A stretch of 64,000 bases of DNA, taken from positions 2,480,001 to 2,544,000 of the forward strand of contig MSED01000002.1 of NCBI GenBank assembly GCA_002099365.1. The letters run 5' to 3'. Both the position numbers and the translations under genes were made by a program. Below, piece by piece: positions 47,435 through 58,623 of the stretch. This DNA is from Phialophora verrucosa (Eukaryota; Ascomycota; Eurotiomycetes; Chaetothyriales; Herpotrichiellaceae). Below the pieces are notes generated by a model. That model had not been told where the DNA came from. It made no database searches and saw nothing but the letters and a program-made list of their open reading frames with translations. Positions within the stretch are counted from its first letter, which is position 1; each line of letters opens with the position of its first letter.

Positions 47435-47742
47435 GACTCCCACAACTCCCCGCGAAACGTGTCGATCGCTTCTTCCCAATAAGTAGCTGTTACCCGACAT
47501 GCTGGACAGCCTCTAAGTCATCTCACTGCCATGAAATGGTTCAGACGCAAACATCTCGAAAACAGTTATGAGTTCGCTACTTCACTAAGTCACACACAGC
47601 CGGACAACGTGGCTATATCCGCATTCTGTGTCACCATAGCTACCTAGGTGCTGGACCGACAATAGCAAATGCAAGACGTTTATTATCCCCCGCTACCCGA
47701 AGTACTGACAATTCAACGGCAATCCAGGGTCGACAGCCTGGC
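47435..47742. other. Intergenic region, convergent ends
   Basis: 308 bp between the stop of the DUF3425 gene and the stop of the minus-strand hydrolase; nothing visible. Confidence 0.4.
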
Positions 47743-48597
47743 TCAGTACTTTTCGGCAACCTTCACGATCCAATCGGCAACCTCCTCCGGGTGGCGAGCC
47801 ATTGGACAATGATCCCGTGCAATGGTGGCGACATCGACCTTCCTGCCACTCTCTTTTTCAATCATGTCGATACCTGCTCTCTGTATAGCCGGCGGAATAA
47901 CCAGATCCTTCTCGCAGACCAGATACGACACGTCAACGTCCTTGTATCCAGCGTGTGTCAACTCATTGGCGAAGCTGATAGCAGAATGCTGGGGGAACTT
48001 ATTGATCCAGGCCACCCCTTCTTCCAGCGGAAGGTCCGAAAATGATAGCGCTGCTGATGGCTCAGGTGGATCATGTATCATCCAGCCGTCTTCCTGTTTT
48101 TGCGGCGTTAGCAGCAAGCTCGAGAGCAGCCGGAGCGGTTTCAGCAGACTTACCTTGACCGTCAAGTTGATCTGAGTCTCGGGTGGTACTGTCGCCAACA
48201 CGTCCTTTGCTGTCTGGCCCAGGGCCGGCGTCAAGCAAGTCAGATAGGCGATGCTGACAATTCCGCCCGGCTTTCCCGCCTCTTGCCTCTCTTTCTTGCT
48301 GAGCCCTTTCGTGCTTTGAGACGCCGGCACACCACCATACGAATGAGGCACGAGAATCACGTCTTTGCCTTCGTCGGCGAGCTTTTCGGCTTCTCCCGCT
48401 ATGTACGCGGCGTCGTCGTACATTGTTGGCAAGGGTCCCGGCCGTGGCTGACGAGCCGAAAGGCCGACAGTCGGCTTGTGCAGGCCCCGAATTTCATAGC
48501 CTTTTGCACGAACTAATTCAAAGACTGGCTCATAGAACTCTGGAAGGGCGAAAGAGCCCGGGACGAGGAGGATAGATGGTTTGGTAGAGGACCCCAT
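47743..48597 (-). CDS. Alpha/beta hydrolase
   Basis: Alpha/beta-hydrolase-fold enzyme of the AB_hydrolase_6 (methylesterase-like) type. The frame is open for 284 codons, but 48094-48153 is a 60-bp intron with GTAAGT and ACAG ends and no in-frame stop. Removing it joins INLTVK to EDGWMIHDPP and gives 264 residues. Motifs are PSILLVPGSFALPEFYEPVF (oxyanion strand), the nucleophile elbow VILVPHSYGGVPA (GxSxG replaced by HSYGG, as in this family), the acid region YLVCEKDLVIPPAIQ, and the catalytic His in ARDHCPMARHPEEVADWI. No signal peptide. Substrate unknown. Confidence 0.82.
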   Translation of the reverse strand: MGSSTKPSILLVPGSFALPEFYEPVFELVRAKGYEIRGLHKPTVGLSARQPRPGPLPTMYDDAAYIAGEAEKLADEGKDVILVPHSYGGVPASQSTKGLSKKERQEAGKPGGIVSIAYLTCLTPALGQTAKDVLATVPPETQINLTVKVSLLKPLRLLSSLLLTPQKQEDGWMIHDPPEPSAALSFSDLPLEEGVAWINKFPQHSAISFANELTHAGYKDVDVSYLVCEKDLVIPPAIQRAGIDMIEKESGRKVDVATIARDHCPMARHPEEVADWIVKVAEKY

Positions 48598-49337
48598 GGT
48601 AGGCGACTAGACTTGTGGAAAACGGCTTGCTCGGTTAACTGCTGTTCAAATCGATCCTCCAACAAAGAACATGGTAGGCAAGATACGGCCGGCCGCTCGT
48701 ATTTATCATCCTCAAGATCTGCCAATTCCTCCGAACGGACGAGTTCAACTTCGTGTCGCCATCGCGGTTGCTGAGTGTCGCGTTAGTTTCTGACCTTTCG
48801 AAACTCACACCACGGCCAAAATCAGATAGTTCAGTGCTTTCTGACCGTCAGAAATGCGGGGCTGGGAGCTGCTGGACACTGAACAACCAATAGAGGGAGC
48901 ATCGGGCGGCCAGGTGGAGCGAGCTGGGAGCGCCTGTAGACCTCGCCTCTCCTATTTCACTTGTCCGTCTTGGCTCGGTCTGCGCAGCTTCAGGCCGGAG
49001 CGAGTGGTTACAGTACATACGGCTGTACTTTCAGATGTCACGACAAATATGTACACCAAATTGTCCCAAGGGGTGTCGCTGCGAGTGATTCGGAGCAATC
49101 CACGCCGAGCAACACTGTAACCAGCACTGTACCCCGCTTTCTGGACGCATTGGCTTTGGTTATTGATGGCTGCAGCGACTCAGGCGACATGGATCGAGGA
49201 GGATCGCATCTGTGGAAGTCCTCTCACCGTAACTCTCACATGCTAGTGTAGGAGAGGTTGATATCAGAGTCACTGCTCCCCCTCCAGCACCTCACCTCTG
49301 GCACTTGTAACAATTGAAGGACAAGGGGCACTTCGCT
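48598..49337. other. Divergent intergenic region, hydrolase / beta-mannosidase
   Basis: 740 bp between divergent starts at 48597 and 49338. It holds both promoters. No coding evidence. Confidence 0.4.
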
Positions 49338-52268
49338 ATGGCAGTCACAGTCACAGAGCTGAGCACAGGGTGGCAAGTCAAGCAAGCCGATGACAACACC
49401 AGGGATGCATGGCTTCCGGCTTGCGAACTGCCAACTGTGGTCCACCTCGATCTTCAAGAGAATGGCAAGTACGTAAAACGCTAGCAAGCCTACGCCGAAC
49501 TTACCGTGACTGCTTTGACAGGATACCTGACCCGTTTGTCAACATGAACGAGCTGGCGGTGCGATGGGTCGCAGAAAAGTCATGGATTTACAGAACAACC
49601 TTTCCCACCCCGGCTGGAGTCCCAGATGGCGCAACGACCGACCTCGTCTTCAAAGGCCTGGATACCTTCGCCGTGGTGACTTTGAATGGCCACAAGATCC
49701 TTGACGCCGCTAACATGTTCCTCGAATACCGCGTCGATGTCACGTCACGGCTGCGAAGACCTTCCGGCACTGATTCTTCTACGGAAGGAAATGTGCTAGA
49801 GATCATCTTCGATTCCGCATTGCTTCGTGGCCGCGAGTTGGTCAAACAGCATAAACATGAGCACAATTTCATTGCTCATCAGACTGAGAACAGCAGATTA
49901 CCGGTACGCAAATCGCAGTGTCATTGGGGGTGGGATTGGGGACCCATTCTGATCACGGCGGGGCCTTGGAAGCCGATACTGCTGGAGACGTATGTGGCAA
50001 GGGTTGATGATGTTTGGTGGCAGGGAGAGGTGGGCGATGACCTAAAGATCGTGGGAGGGAAGCTTCTCGCAACTGTGGCTTGTGGGAAGAAGGAGGCCCT
50101 GGCGCGAGCTACAGTCAGGTTCGAGCTGTTGCTTGATGGCAATATCGCCTTCCAGTCTGAGGAAGTAGAAGTCACCAAGGAAGGCCTCGCAACAACTGAC
50201 TTCAAGATCAATAATCCCGCTCTTTGGTATCCTCGCGGCTACGGAGAACAGACACTGTACGTCCTCAAGGCGAGGTTCACGTCTGCCGAAGAACCTGAGT
50301 CCGCCGTTGCCAAATCCAGGTCGATTGGGTTTCGCCGGTGCGAACTCGTTCAAGAACCGGACGAACATGGAAAGTCATTTTATTTCCGCATCAACAATGT
50401 CGATGTCTTCGCGGGCGGATCGTGTTGGATTCCTGCCGACAGCTTTCTCCCTCGGATCGGAGATGGAGGCTATAGAAAGTGGATGGAGCTGATGGTTGAA
50501 GGGAATCAGATCATGACGAGGTGAGTAGTCTCCACTACTGCCAATTCATATCGACTCTTGCTTCCAGTCATCTGTTGAAGAACAGCAGTCACTGAACGTA
50601 TACAGGATTTGGGGCGGGGGCATATACGAAGACGACGCATTATATTCCGCCTGCGACGAACTCGGAATCCTCGTGTGGCAGGACTTTGCTTTCGCATGCG
50701 CCAGTTACCCGACCTATCCCTCGTTTCTATCTCAAATCGAGGCTGAAGCCCGTCAAAATATCCGCCGTCTACGCTCCCATCCTTCACTAGCCATCTGGGC
50801 AGGCAACAACGAAGACTATCAAATCCAGGAGAAGCATAACCTCGAGTATGACTACGAAGGCGACAAGGATCCCAAACACTGGCTGAGGACGACATTCCCG
50901 GCAAGGTATATCTACGAGTACTTGTTACCCAAGATTGTGCAGGAGGAGAGCCCCGGCGCGGTTTATCATCCAAGTAGTCCCTGGGGTGACGGGAAGAAGA
51001 CTTGGGATCCAGCGGTGGGGGATATCCATCAGTGGAATGGTGAGTTTTCCAGCGAGCTTCGCACGTGCTCTCCGCATTTGTGATGCTCCTCGCGTCCCTG
51101 GCTGGCCGTCGACGCCTCGAAGTGAGATTGTGAATCACGCTTGACTGACACTCCTATCTCAGTCTGGCACGGCTCCATGCGCCGATACCAAGAACTCTCC
51201 CTCCCCGACATGTCGGGCCGCTTCGTCAGCGAATTCGGCATGGAAGCATATCCCCATCTGTCCACCATCACCAGCCACATCGCCACCCAGTCTGGGCAAC
51301 AATACCCCGGCTCCATGACGATGGACTACCATAACAGGGCTATCGACCACGAGAGACGGCTAATGACTTACATGACCGAAAATTTCAAACTCCAGTACGA
51401 TCTTGCGAGTTTCGCACACATAAGCCAGGTCATGCAGAGCGATGCCGTGGCGTTTGCGTACCGATCATGGAGAAGAGAGTGGGGTGCGCCTGGCAGGAGG
51501 AAGTGTGGTGGCGTCTTGGTGTGGCAGTTCGACGATACGTGGCCGACGATGTCATGGGCCGTGGTGGATTACTTCCTCGTCAAGAAGCCGAGTTTCTACG
51601 CGGTCAAGCGCGCCTTGAAGCCCGTGGTCGTCGGGGTGAGGAGGCCGTTTCACGAGTGGACGTCCGGCCACTGTGACCCGACAGTTGCGATCAAGGACAA
51701 CAGGTATGATGTGTGGGTGTCTAACTTGGGCACCAAGGATGTGGAAGTCGATCTCCTCGTCAGGGCCGTGAGTATCAGGACGGGAAAGGATCTCGTAAAT
51801 CCGATTAGACGAAAGTCCCTTGCCACTCGCGCGAACGCGACGACGGAGATCATGCAGCAAAACGTGGAAGTCCGCCTAGAGGGCAGCGGAGATGCAGCGG
51901 CGCAATGGGAATGGGACCCTTATATCGTCCACGCATCGCTCATTCGCAACGGCGAGGTCATCAGCACGGACACGGCGTGGCCCCATCCGATCAAATACCT
52001 CGATTTCCCCGATCGAGGGGTCCAAGTCATACTGTCGTCGGAGAAAGACAACCTGACGATCACGGCGAGACGACCTGTCCACGGGTTCGTGTTCGAGGAG
52101 AAGAAAGATTGGGTCGTCCTGGGCGATAACGGCTTCGACGTCGTGCCCGGCGAGGAGGTCGTCGTGCAGATCACCGGTGGGGAGATCAAAGAGGAGGATA
52201 TCCGGTGGACCTATATCGGGGCGGGGCAGTCGTTTGGGTTGACCGACACGGCTCAGCCGGTGGTATGA
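49338..52268 (+). CDS. mndB: Beta-mannosidase, GH2 (mndB type)
   Basis: Glycoside hydrolase family 2 beta-mannosidase that removes terminal beta-mannosyl residues from mannan or N-glycan fragments. Exons 49338-49468, 49522-50520, 50606-51039 and 51163-52268; introns of 53, 85 and 123 bp; 889 residues. The N-terminal jelly-roll contains STGWQVKQADDNTRDAWLPA and EKSWIYRTTF. The catalytic barrel has IRIWGGGIYEDDALYSACDE, the acid/base Glu in LAIWAGNNEDY, the nucleophile Glu in FVSEFGMEAYP, and GGVLVWQFDDTWPTMSWAVV. There is no signal peptide at the start (MAVTVTELSTGW), so it is probably intracellular, as for fungal MndB rather than secreted MndA. The convergent GFA gene begins about 700 bp downstream. 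Confidence 0.9.
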
Positions 52269-52975
52269 GCGGGCATCTTACAATGCTGTAGTTAGTATCT
52301 GGCATGGTCTAGTCGGTGACTATTGCCTGCAGTGCCTGCAGTATCATCTAAACGGCCCAGGGCCTCGGCCCCGCCAAGGAAGGAATTTATCATATCATAT
52401 CATATCATATAGTACGACATGTCAATCAACCACGTCTCGCAACTCTGATACTGATGTAGTATAATATACCTGGCTCCCACTTCTCGACCGCCACGCCATA
52501 ACATAACCTGCCATACTATTCCTTGCCCAAGTTGTGATCCTCGTTGGGAAGTTATTGTGGAAACGTACGGCTGCGGTATCTTAATTAATCAGTACATCTT
52601 TCGATGCTGACGGCGTGAGATGTCGATGATACACACATTATACAAACACAGCCAAACCACTGGTGCATTTGCATGTGTATGTATGGGCTGTGCTCGCAAC
52701 AGACTCCATCACCGTTATTCGATACCTCTCGAGTACTCCGTGCTTCGGCCTAAGCCTCACTTCTCGCTGATTTCTGACACGCTCTCAATCCCTCCTGCTG
52801 CCCTTTCTGATACACTCTCAATCCCTCCTGCTGCCCTTTCTGGCACGCTCTCAATCCCTCCTACTGGAAGCGAACCTTGTCCGCCTTCTCCGGCGAGCCA
52901 GGCATTTTATCCCCGAAACTCTATGGCGCGAAACGAAGCGGTTAGTCGATCGTATCCATCGTGTGCTGTGAAGAC
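52269..52975. other. Intergenic region with microsatellite
   Basis: About 700 bp between convergent stops. A CATAT microsatellite lies at about 52388-52411. A plus-strand open frame 52620-52979 contains the 33-bp tandem repeat reported separately; I do not call it a gene. Confidence 0.4.
52771..52867 (+). repeat. 33-bp tandem repeat, about 2.9 copies
   Basis: Units start at 52771, 52804 and 52837 and share the core CTCTCAATCCCTCCT. The unit length is a multiple of three, so on the plus strand it spells an 11-residue repeat around TLSIPPAALSD. It lies just downstream of the GFA gene stop. Confidence 0.85.
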
Positions 52976-54070
52976 CTAAATGCAATCGAAAGGGTCCTGC
53001 ATCCACCTGTGTCTTGTCGCCGGGCTCACCTTCGTCTTATACTGTACCGTCCCTTCGAAGGGTTTCTCCCAGTGTTGGCGCCTTTCCGCGAAGGATTCCC
53101 ATTCCGGGACGGGAATTCGGGGGTACTATGGGTGAAGACAAGCATCAGTTAGTGTGTGGTCCCGGTTCTCGGTCACGGTCCCGGAGTAGCCAGTCGGTGA
53201 GTCCAATCAATGCCCGGACACACCCATGGTCGCCATCACCACGTACCAATCCTAGCTTGAGGACAATCTTGCCCTTATACAGCGGCGTGATGCTCATGAT
53301 GGGGACGCCGCATGTTTGGCAGAAATATCTGGAGTAATAGATCATGGTTAGGAGTTGGTCAAGGTCATGCATGTGCTTTCTTGCTTGTCGCCGCGCATCT
53401 ATCCCAGACAGCCGCTGGAGCTGCGTAGTGGAGTTGGGGTACGCTCGCGAGTACATACGTACCTCTGCACCGGAGTCCCGCTTGAAGTGTCTGGGTCCTG
53501 AATGCGCACAATGTTAATAAGTGAGTGGTGTCATACGCAGAGCAGAGCAGAGCAGACGGGTCGACGGACGAACATTGTATGCCTTGATGTTATCCTTTCC
53601 TTTTGGGAATTCGACCTTTTCCTCCTCGATGGTCAGGTTGGTTCCGAATCTGCCAGCCAGTATTGATTGTTAGTTATGCACCCACCCATGCGCCGTCGAA
53701 CGTTTGATATAGTGACGCGATATCGCGAGGTCGTAGTGCACACTGCACGATGTACTGTATCCTCCGTATGTACCCCAGTATAGTTATGGACCAATGGAAA
53801 GAGTGGTGGCGATGGGAACACACTTACATCCCACCCGCGACCTTTCTGCAATTGTTACAATGACAGATATGTCCCCGTCGTTGTTCGCCGAAGAGGTTGT
53901 CGTCGTTGACTTTGACGGCTACGGCTGGATCGGTTTGGAGTATTAGCCATGTTGTCCACCAGTCAGTCAGCCACGGGCCACCAGCGTTGATACTGCGTCA
54001 CCGCCAGGAATGTGTAGTTAGAGAGTACGGGATGTAATAACACACCTTTGCAGAGACACTCGCCTTCCAT
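52976..54070 (-). CDS. GFA/CENP-V-domain zinc protein
   Basis: Small zinc-binding protein of the glutathione-dependent formaldehyde-activating (GFA) family, 154 residues. Six exons: 54070-54046, 53924-53828, 53649-53574, 53497-53463, 53328-53247 and 53125-52976. Zinc ligands are visible as MEGECLCK, HICHCNNCRKVAGG and YFCQTCGVP, the standard three Cys groups. The protein then has PLYKGKIVLKLGLYPRIPVP and EWESFAERRQHWE. Introns are 121, 178, 76, 134 and 121 bp, about twice the local norm, all GT-AG. The exon 1 to exon 2 join (CLCKAVAVKVNDDN) is the least certain. Fungal GFA proteins are mostly uncharacterised and few act on formaldehyde. The last exon could be shorter if GTGAGC near 53033 is a donor. 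Confidence 0.75.
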
Positions 54071-54582
54071 GTCGATGTCGCCGGATATGAAATACGACAG
54101 GACAGGACGGGGAAAGGCGAATTAATTGATTAATTATCAGTTATTCAAAAGTCGGGGTTCGAGTTTGCGCGTCGAACGGTGGATGCTAGGAGAAGCTCTC
54201 GCACTGATCTGGGCGTGACTTAACCTGTCATGCCTGTTCTTGAGGGGTAAAGTGATGGACAACTATACTCGGCCAGTGGTGCATGACGTGGAGATGCCCA
54301 GGCCGTGTCGCATATGCGTGTGTGTAACCACTCGTACATCAAAGTGGGGTACACACACCGAACAGAGGACTATTCATTAATGACACAATGTAGACGCAAA
54401 ATAAAATTCTCCGTACGGGTATAACTCCTTCTGGGTCTCATCTCGGTCATTTTTATCGGGTCGACTGCTTTCTCCGCTACGCCTCTACTCCTGCGTCGAG
54501 ATCGCATGCGCTTCCCAACAGAATCGCCACGTTGATATAAGGGCCGGGCATTGAGGCTCAATGGTGTCACTAAGTGTAAGAT
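54071..54582. other. Intergenic region between GFA gene and transposon relic
   Basis: About 510 bp, upstream region of the minus-strand GFA gene. It is not AT-rich, in contrast with the element that follows. No gene seen. Confidence 0.4.
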
Positions 54583-54633
54583 GTATCCCATCTACAGCCA
54601 AGATTGCTGACAGCAGGTCTTGGCACTCCCAAC
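54583..54633 (+). repeat. Left terminal inverted repeat of the transposon relic
   Basis: It starts GTATCCCATCTACAGCC and includes GATTGCTGACAGCAGGTC. It matches the reverse complement of 56596-56646 with only a few mismatches. Confidence 0.9.
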
Positions 54634-56595
54634 CATTGCATTTTACTTCCTCTATTACAGCTTCATGACTATATTACACCACCACAATAGCATCGCAAAG
54701 ACATTCTGCAAGAATACCTGTTCCGAAACGTCATTTTGACGATAATCCTATAATTTTACCGCCTAAAAAGCACCAAAAAAGGGTGCCAGACGAGCCGGAA
54801 CAACTATCGCAAGAAGTAACGCGCCTGGACGCGTCTATAGTGGTAGTCGCGTCTAAGCCTATAGTTACGGCCCGTGCTCTCCACTAAGAACCTACTACTT
54901 TACTACTAATACTAGTCGAATTTAAGGATCTTAAGATTTATTAGAAAGAGCGAGAGGTAATTAACTTATTTATAAGGTTCTTTAGTCCTTAGTCGCTAGT
55001 AGTTATTATATAGTCGATAAATACGCGTATAGCTTATAAAATAGCTACAAATACTAATACTATAAGCATATAATAATATTCCCGCCTATAGTACCCTATT
55101 TCGGTTAGAGAGCTGCTCCGATAGCTCAAAATACTTATTTATATAGGTCTTTATATTAAGAAGTATCGCTCGGACTATTAACGTGCCTCCGGGTATAAAT
55201 TAGGTTAATATATAGGTCGGAGTCGATAAGAATAGATATATCGCTTCTTGACTATTAACCCCAGCGAATCTATACCTTCTAACGCCCTAATTTAGACTAA
55301 GCTGGAGCCTGTTAACTTAATTATACGGATAAACTATCAGTAAGCTGCTCGGCCTGCTAGTTAGTCATTAATTAACAAGGGTATAGTAGCGTTCTGCGGC
55401 CGCTTAATATATAAAATTAAGATAAAGGATAAGCCTATCGATAAAGGCTTTAAATACTAGTCTTACAGCACTTACGGATATATATATAATTAGTTATAGC
55501 ACTTAAACCGTTACGGGTCTAAAGAATACTTAATAAAAGGTAAGACCCGCTAATTTAATAATATACTAGAGTATAGTATAGTCCTCCTTATACTAATATT
55601 CTAAGTATTAATTCGACTTACGGAGAGGCTAAGAGACCGCGATCCTTATATAAAATACGCTATATTTATAAATAATCTCTTTCTTAATATACTAGTAGTT
55701 TACTAATTACTTAAAATAAAGATTAGTTATATAGGTACTACCTATAAGAATATAGCTAAGTTACCTATTAAGCTGCTATTAAATAAGGCCGAGAAGACGT
55801 CTCTTAAATAGAGTAAATATACTACAGTAAAGGCTAGTAATATCTTATACTTTATTTAGTAAAATAATAATACAGTCCTTAATATTATAATATTATTTAG
55901 TATATACCGCGAAGAGAATAAGGTCATCCGCCTTCGCCGAAGGCTAAAGAAGACCTCTACTAACGCTACTATTATCTTACCTATCTTTAACTTTTCTATA
56001 TATAAAGAATTACTTATCCCGATAGTTATCGATATATATAATTATTATATAAATAGTGTTAATATCGCTAACTAACTACACGCCTCGTTTATATACTACC
56101 GACCTTACGAACGCCGGTAGTAGCGTCCAATCCTCTATTAGCTTATTAATATTTACACTATTAACGCCTTTCTAATTTAGCGGATAAATAGGTATATAAA
56201 GGAAATAAGATTATAACGTCTCTATCGAATATTCTAAGAATTATTAGTATAGTCCCTTCTAGATACCGATACTAGCTTATCTCTTTATAAAAGACCCTTA
56301 GAACACCTAGTCGAGCGCCGTAACCAAGTTAGCTATTACATATAGGGCCGTAAGTACCTAGAACAGTGCCAACAGGGCCGTATTAATGATGCTGGCGCTC
56401 GGGTTGTGCTGGGAGAGGTGGTGAACGAGGCCAGGGCAACGTTCAAGCGCCCCCGGCAAGTTCGGTCCTTTTGTAGGGCTTGCGATATATATTTATGTAC
56501 TCAGTAACAATGCTGGAGGGTATGGCATGCGAATTTATATAGTAATACCACGTAAATAGCATGAAAGTGCCTTCATTATTATAGAATAGTCCATA

Positions 56596-56646
56596 GTTGG
56601 GTATGCCAAGACCTGCTGTCAGCAATCTTGGCTGCAGATGGGATAC
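56596..56646 (-). repeat. Right terminal inverted repeat of the transposon relic
   Basis: It ends GGCTGCAGATGGGATAC, the inverted partner of the left repeat. The matched core includes GACCTGCTGTCAGCAATC. Confidence 0.9.
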
Positions 56647-58623
56647 TTGTAGGTATAGTATGCACTTGTAGATGTACACTTGTGGATGTATACCGATGAG
56701 GTATCTTCCTGTTCGGTATACACTTGCGACGCGGACGAGTCTACACGCCAATCCCGAGGATATGATCGGATCACAAATAAGCAGGGCAGGGCAGGGCAGG
56801 GCAGGGCAGGCAGGGCAGGGCAGGCAGGGCAGGGAGGCCTACTCTGTCCAAGGTGGCCGAACGGTCGATGGATAAGACTTCAGACTCTCCCAGTCCCGCA
56901 CATCGCGCACGGTATCATCGCAGACGACACGGTACATAAGAACAACGAACAACAAGCGGAAATATGACCATCTCCTTCTTTCTTGGGGCCGTGCTTGTTC
57001 TTGACAAGAATCTCAAACATCCCAAGCAAACGGCCGGACACGCCGTGCTGGGTTGTAATTCTTCCGCGGTGTCGTCTTGATGAACGATGCCACCGGTGTT
57101 ATCGATTGCTCCGACTCGCGGACAATATTACATGATACCTGCTGTGTTAGTCCGTCTTCGTGTCTCTCCCACATGCAAATAGGAGAGTCAAGCACCCACG
57201 AAAAGTCGGGGGAAGGACGCAAGACGCTGTCGTTGGAAGGGTGCGGATCCGCATTTCAGTAGAGGAATTGCTGGGGAGAAGTGTTAATATTATGAGCTGT
57301 GGCGAGCGAATCAACGCGTCCATATCCGAACGGCAGAAAACCGGAGACAGTGACCGTATTGAGCAAGACTTATTTCGTCCTTGGTAATGGTCAACCGGGC
57401 GGCTTCTGCTACAAGCCGGAATCCGTTGCATTGCTGGCTCTGAAGAGCCATACAGGTATCCTAAACTCTCGATCTCCGAGTTCGCTCGCCAAGATGACGC
57501 GAGAATACGTAGCAAGAAGTGACGACACCTCAAAAGGGTGCCTTTCTCGCAGTACTCCGTGTATTCGTCTCGCAGTCTGTCCGAGTTCGAGAAGTCCAAA
57601 CCGACCCAACCCGACAACTCCTATTCTCGGAGCTATTGGGCTGTATTAGAGCAGGGCAATCGGGCTGACTAGCCGGTAGATACGCGAGATGCCCTCACTA
57701 GGCCTGAACCTTGGGAATGGGGGCTCGTATTGTCACGACCAAGAAGTAGAAGCTTTCGCACCAGACAAATGATCATCATTGTTCCAATGCACAGGCATTT
57801 GGTCATCCATACCGTGCCTCTAAACGTAACATGGTAACATCGAGCGAGAGGCTCGTTGGCTAGCCCCTTTTTCCTGCCCGATGTACGGACATAAGAACCG
57901 GGGGCCCCATGATGAGTGACACTTGTCGAATGAGATCATTCGAGTGCACGGAGTAACAGCCCCGTCACTTGGGGAAGGAGCAAGAAGGACGCGGCGACAA
58001 CCTCGGATAACGAGGTTCGAGTCTTCGAGACCTCTCGAAATCATCGTTAAGGTTTGCATCCATGTTCCCGAGACGCTGTCCTCATCTCGGAGATGGAGGG
58101 GTGACGTCGCCAGTCGCGCACTCTTTCCGAGGGTTACGAGTACGCCCACATACTCCCAGTACTGGTTACCCTCCACATTGAGTCGAGCAAAACGCTGCGC
58201 TGCGATTGGCGACCAGTGATTCCTCTAGACACTTCATGTCTCGTCCAGGCACAGTCTGTGTCAATCGAGTGAGCACCAGCCCCAGCCCCAAGCACCGGTC
58301 CCGCTCATCTGGTTTGTTGTCCTGCGGGGAAAACCCGTTTTGCACATGCTGATGCAGGCTCCACCAGATGCTGCCGGCTTTTCTGGGCTGTTGCCCTGCG
58401 ATTTGTTGTCTCTTGCGGGGTGCAGAGTTTAGCATTGCCTGATGAATCCATCGATTTGAGGGGTAAGAAGCAGACAGGGCGATGGTATTAAAGAGGGCTG
58501 ATGGAGTAGGAATGCACAGGCTGCTTCGCCCGTGGACTCTAGCTTCCTACCCGTACCTGCAGCACAGAAGTCTTCATAACATCACCGTATCTATCTAGAC
58601 AAGAACTACTCTCGAGTTTCAAG
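56647..58623. other. Intergenic region right of the transposon relic
   Basis: Almost 2 kb with no firm gene. A minus-strand stretch near 57040-56950 reads HGVSGRLLGMFEILVKNKHG in an open frame and looks protein-like, but it has no start, splice sites or neighbours I can join to it. The last about 100 bp are the leader of the flavoprotein gene. Confidence 0.35.
56781..56836. repeat. GGCAG-type minisatellite
   Basis: About ten tandem copies of GGCAG/GGGCA with occasional register slips, just outside the right end of the transposon relic. Confidence 0.9.

Larger units (their letters stand above)
54583..56646. mobile_element. RIP-degraded piggyBac-like DNA transposon
   Basis: A 2,064-bp element bounded by 51-bp near-perfect terminal inverted repeats beginning GTATCCCATCT. 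The interior is strongly AT-rich (TA-rich), in sharp contrast with both flanks, as expected after repeat-induced point mutation. On the plus strand, ignoring stops at former Gln/Trp codons, it still spells piggyBac-type transposase fragments: GYKLGQYIGRSR then YRFLTINPSES (about 55180-55270), LEPVNLIIRINY (about 55303), INKGIVAFCGRLIYKIKIKD (about 55373-55430), and a C-terminal cysteine cluster CRACDIYLC, QCW and VWH (about 56471-56525). The catalytic Asp context is altered (INKG where the family has IDEA). No intact open frame remains, so it is inactive. No TTAA target duplication is visible at the ends. Confidence 0.82.

Noticed and set aside
56950..57080. Protein-like stretch HGVSGRLLGMFEILVKNKHG on the minus strand
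   Set aside because: No start, stop or splice sites that join it to other exons; could be a gene fragment but cannot be supported.
57147..57617. 156-codon minus-strand frame
   Set aside because: Cys/Ser/Arg-rich shadow-like composition, overlapping plus-strand frames of similar length; no domain.
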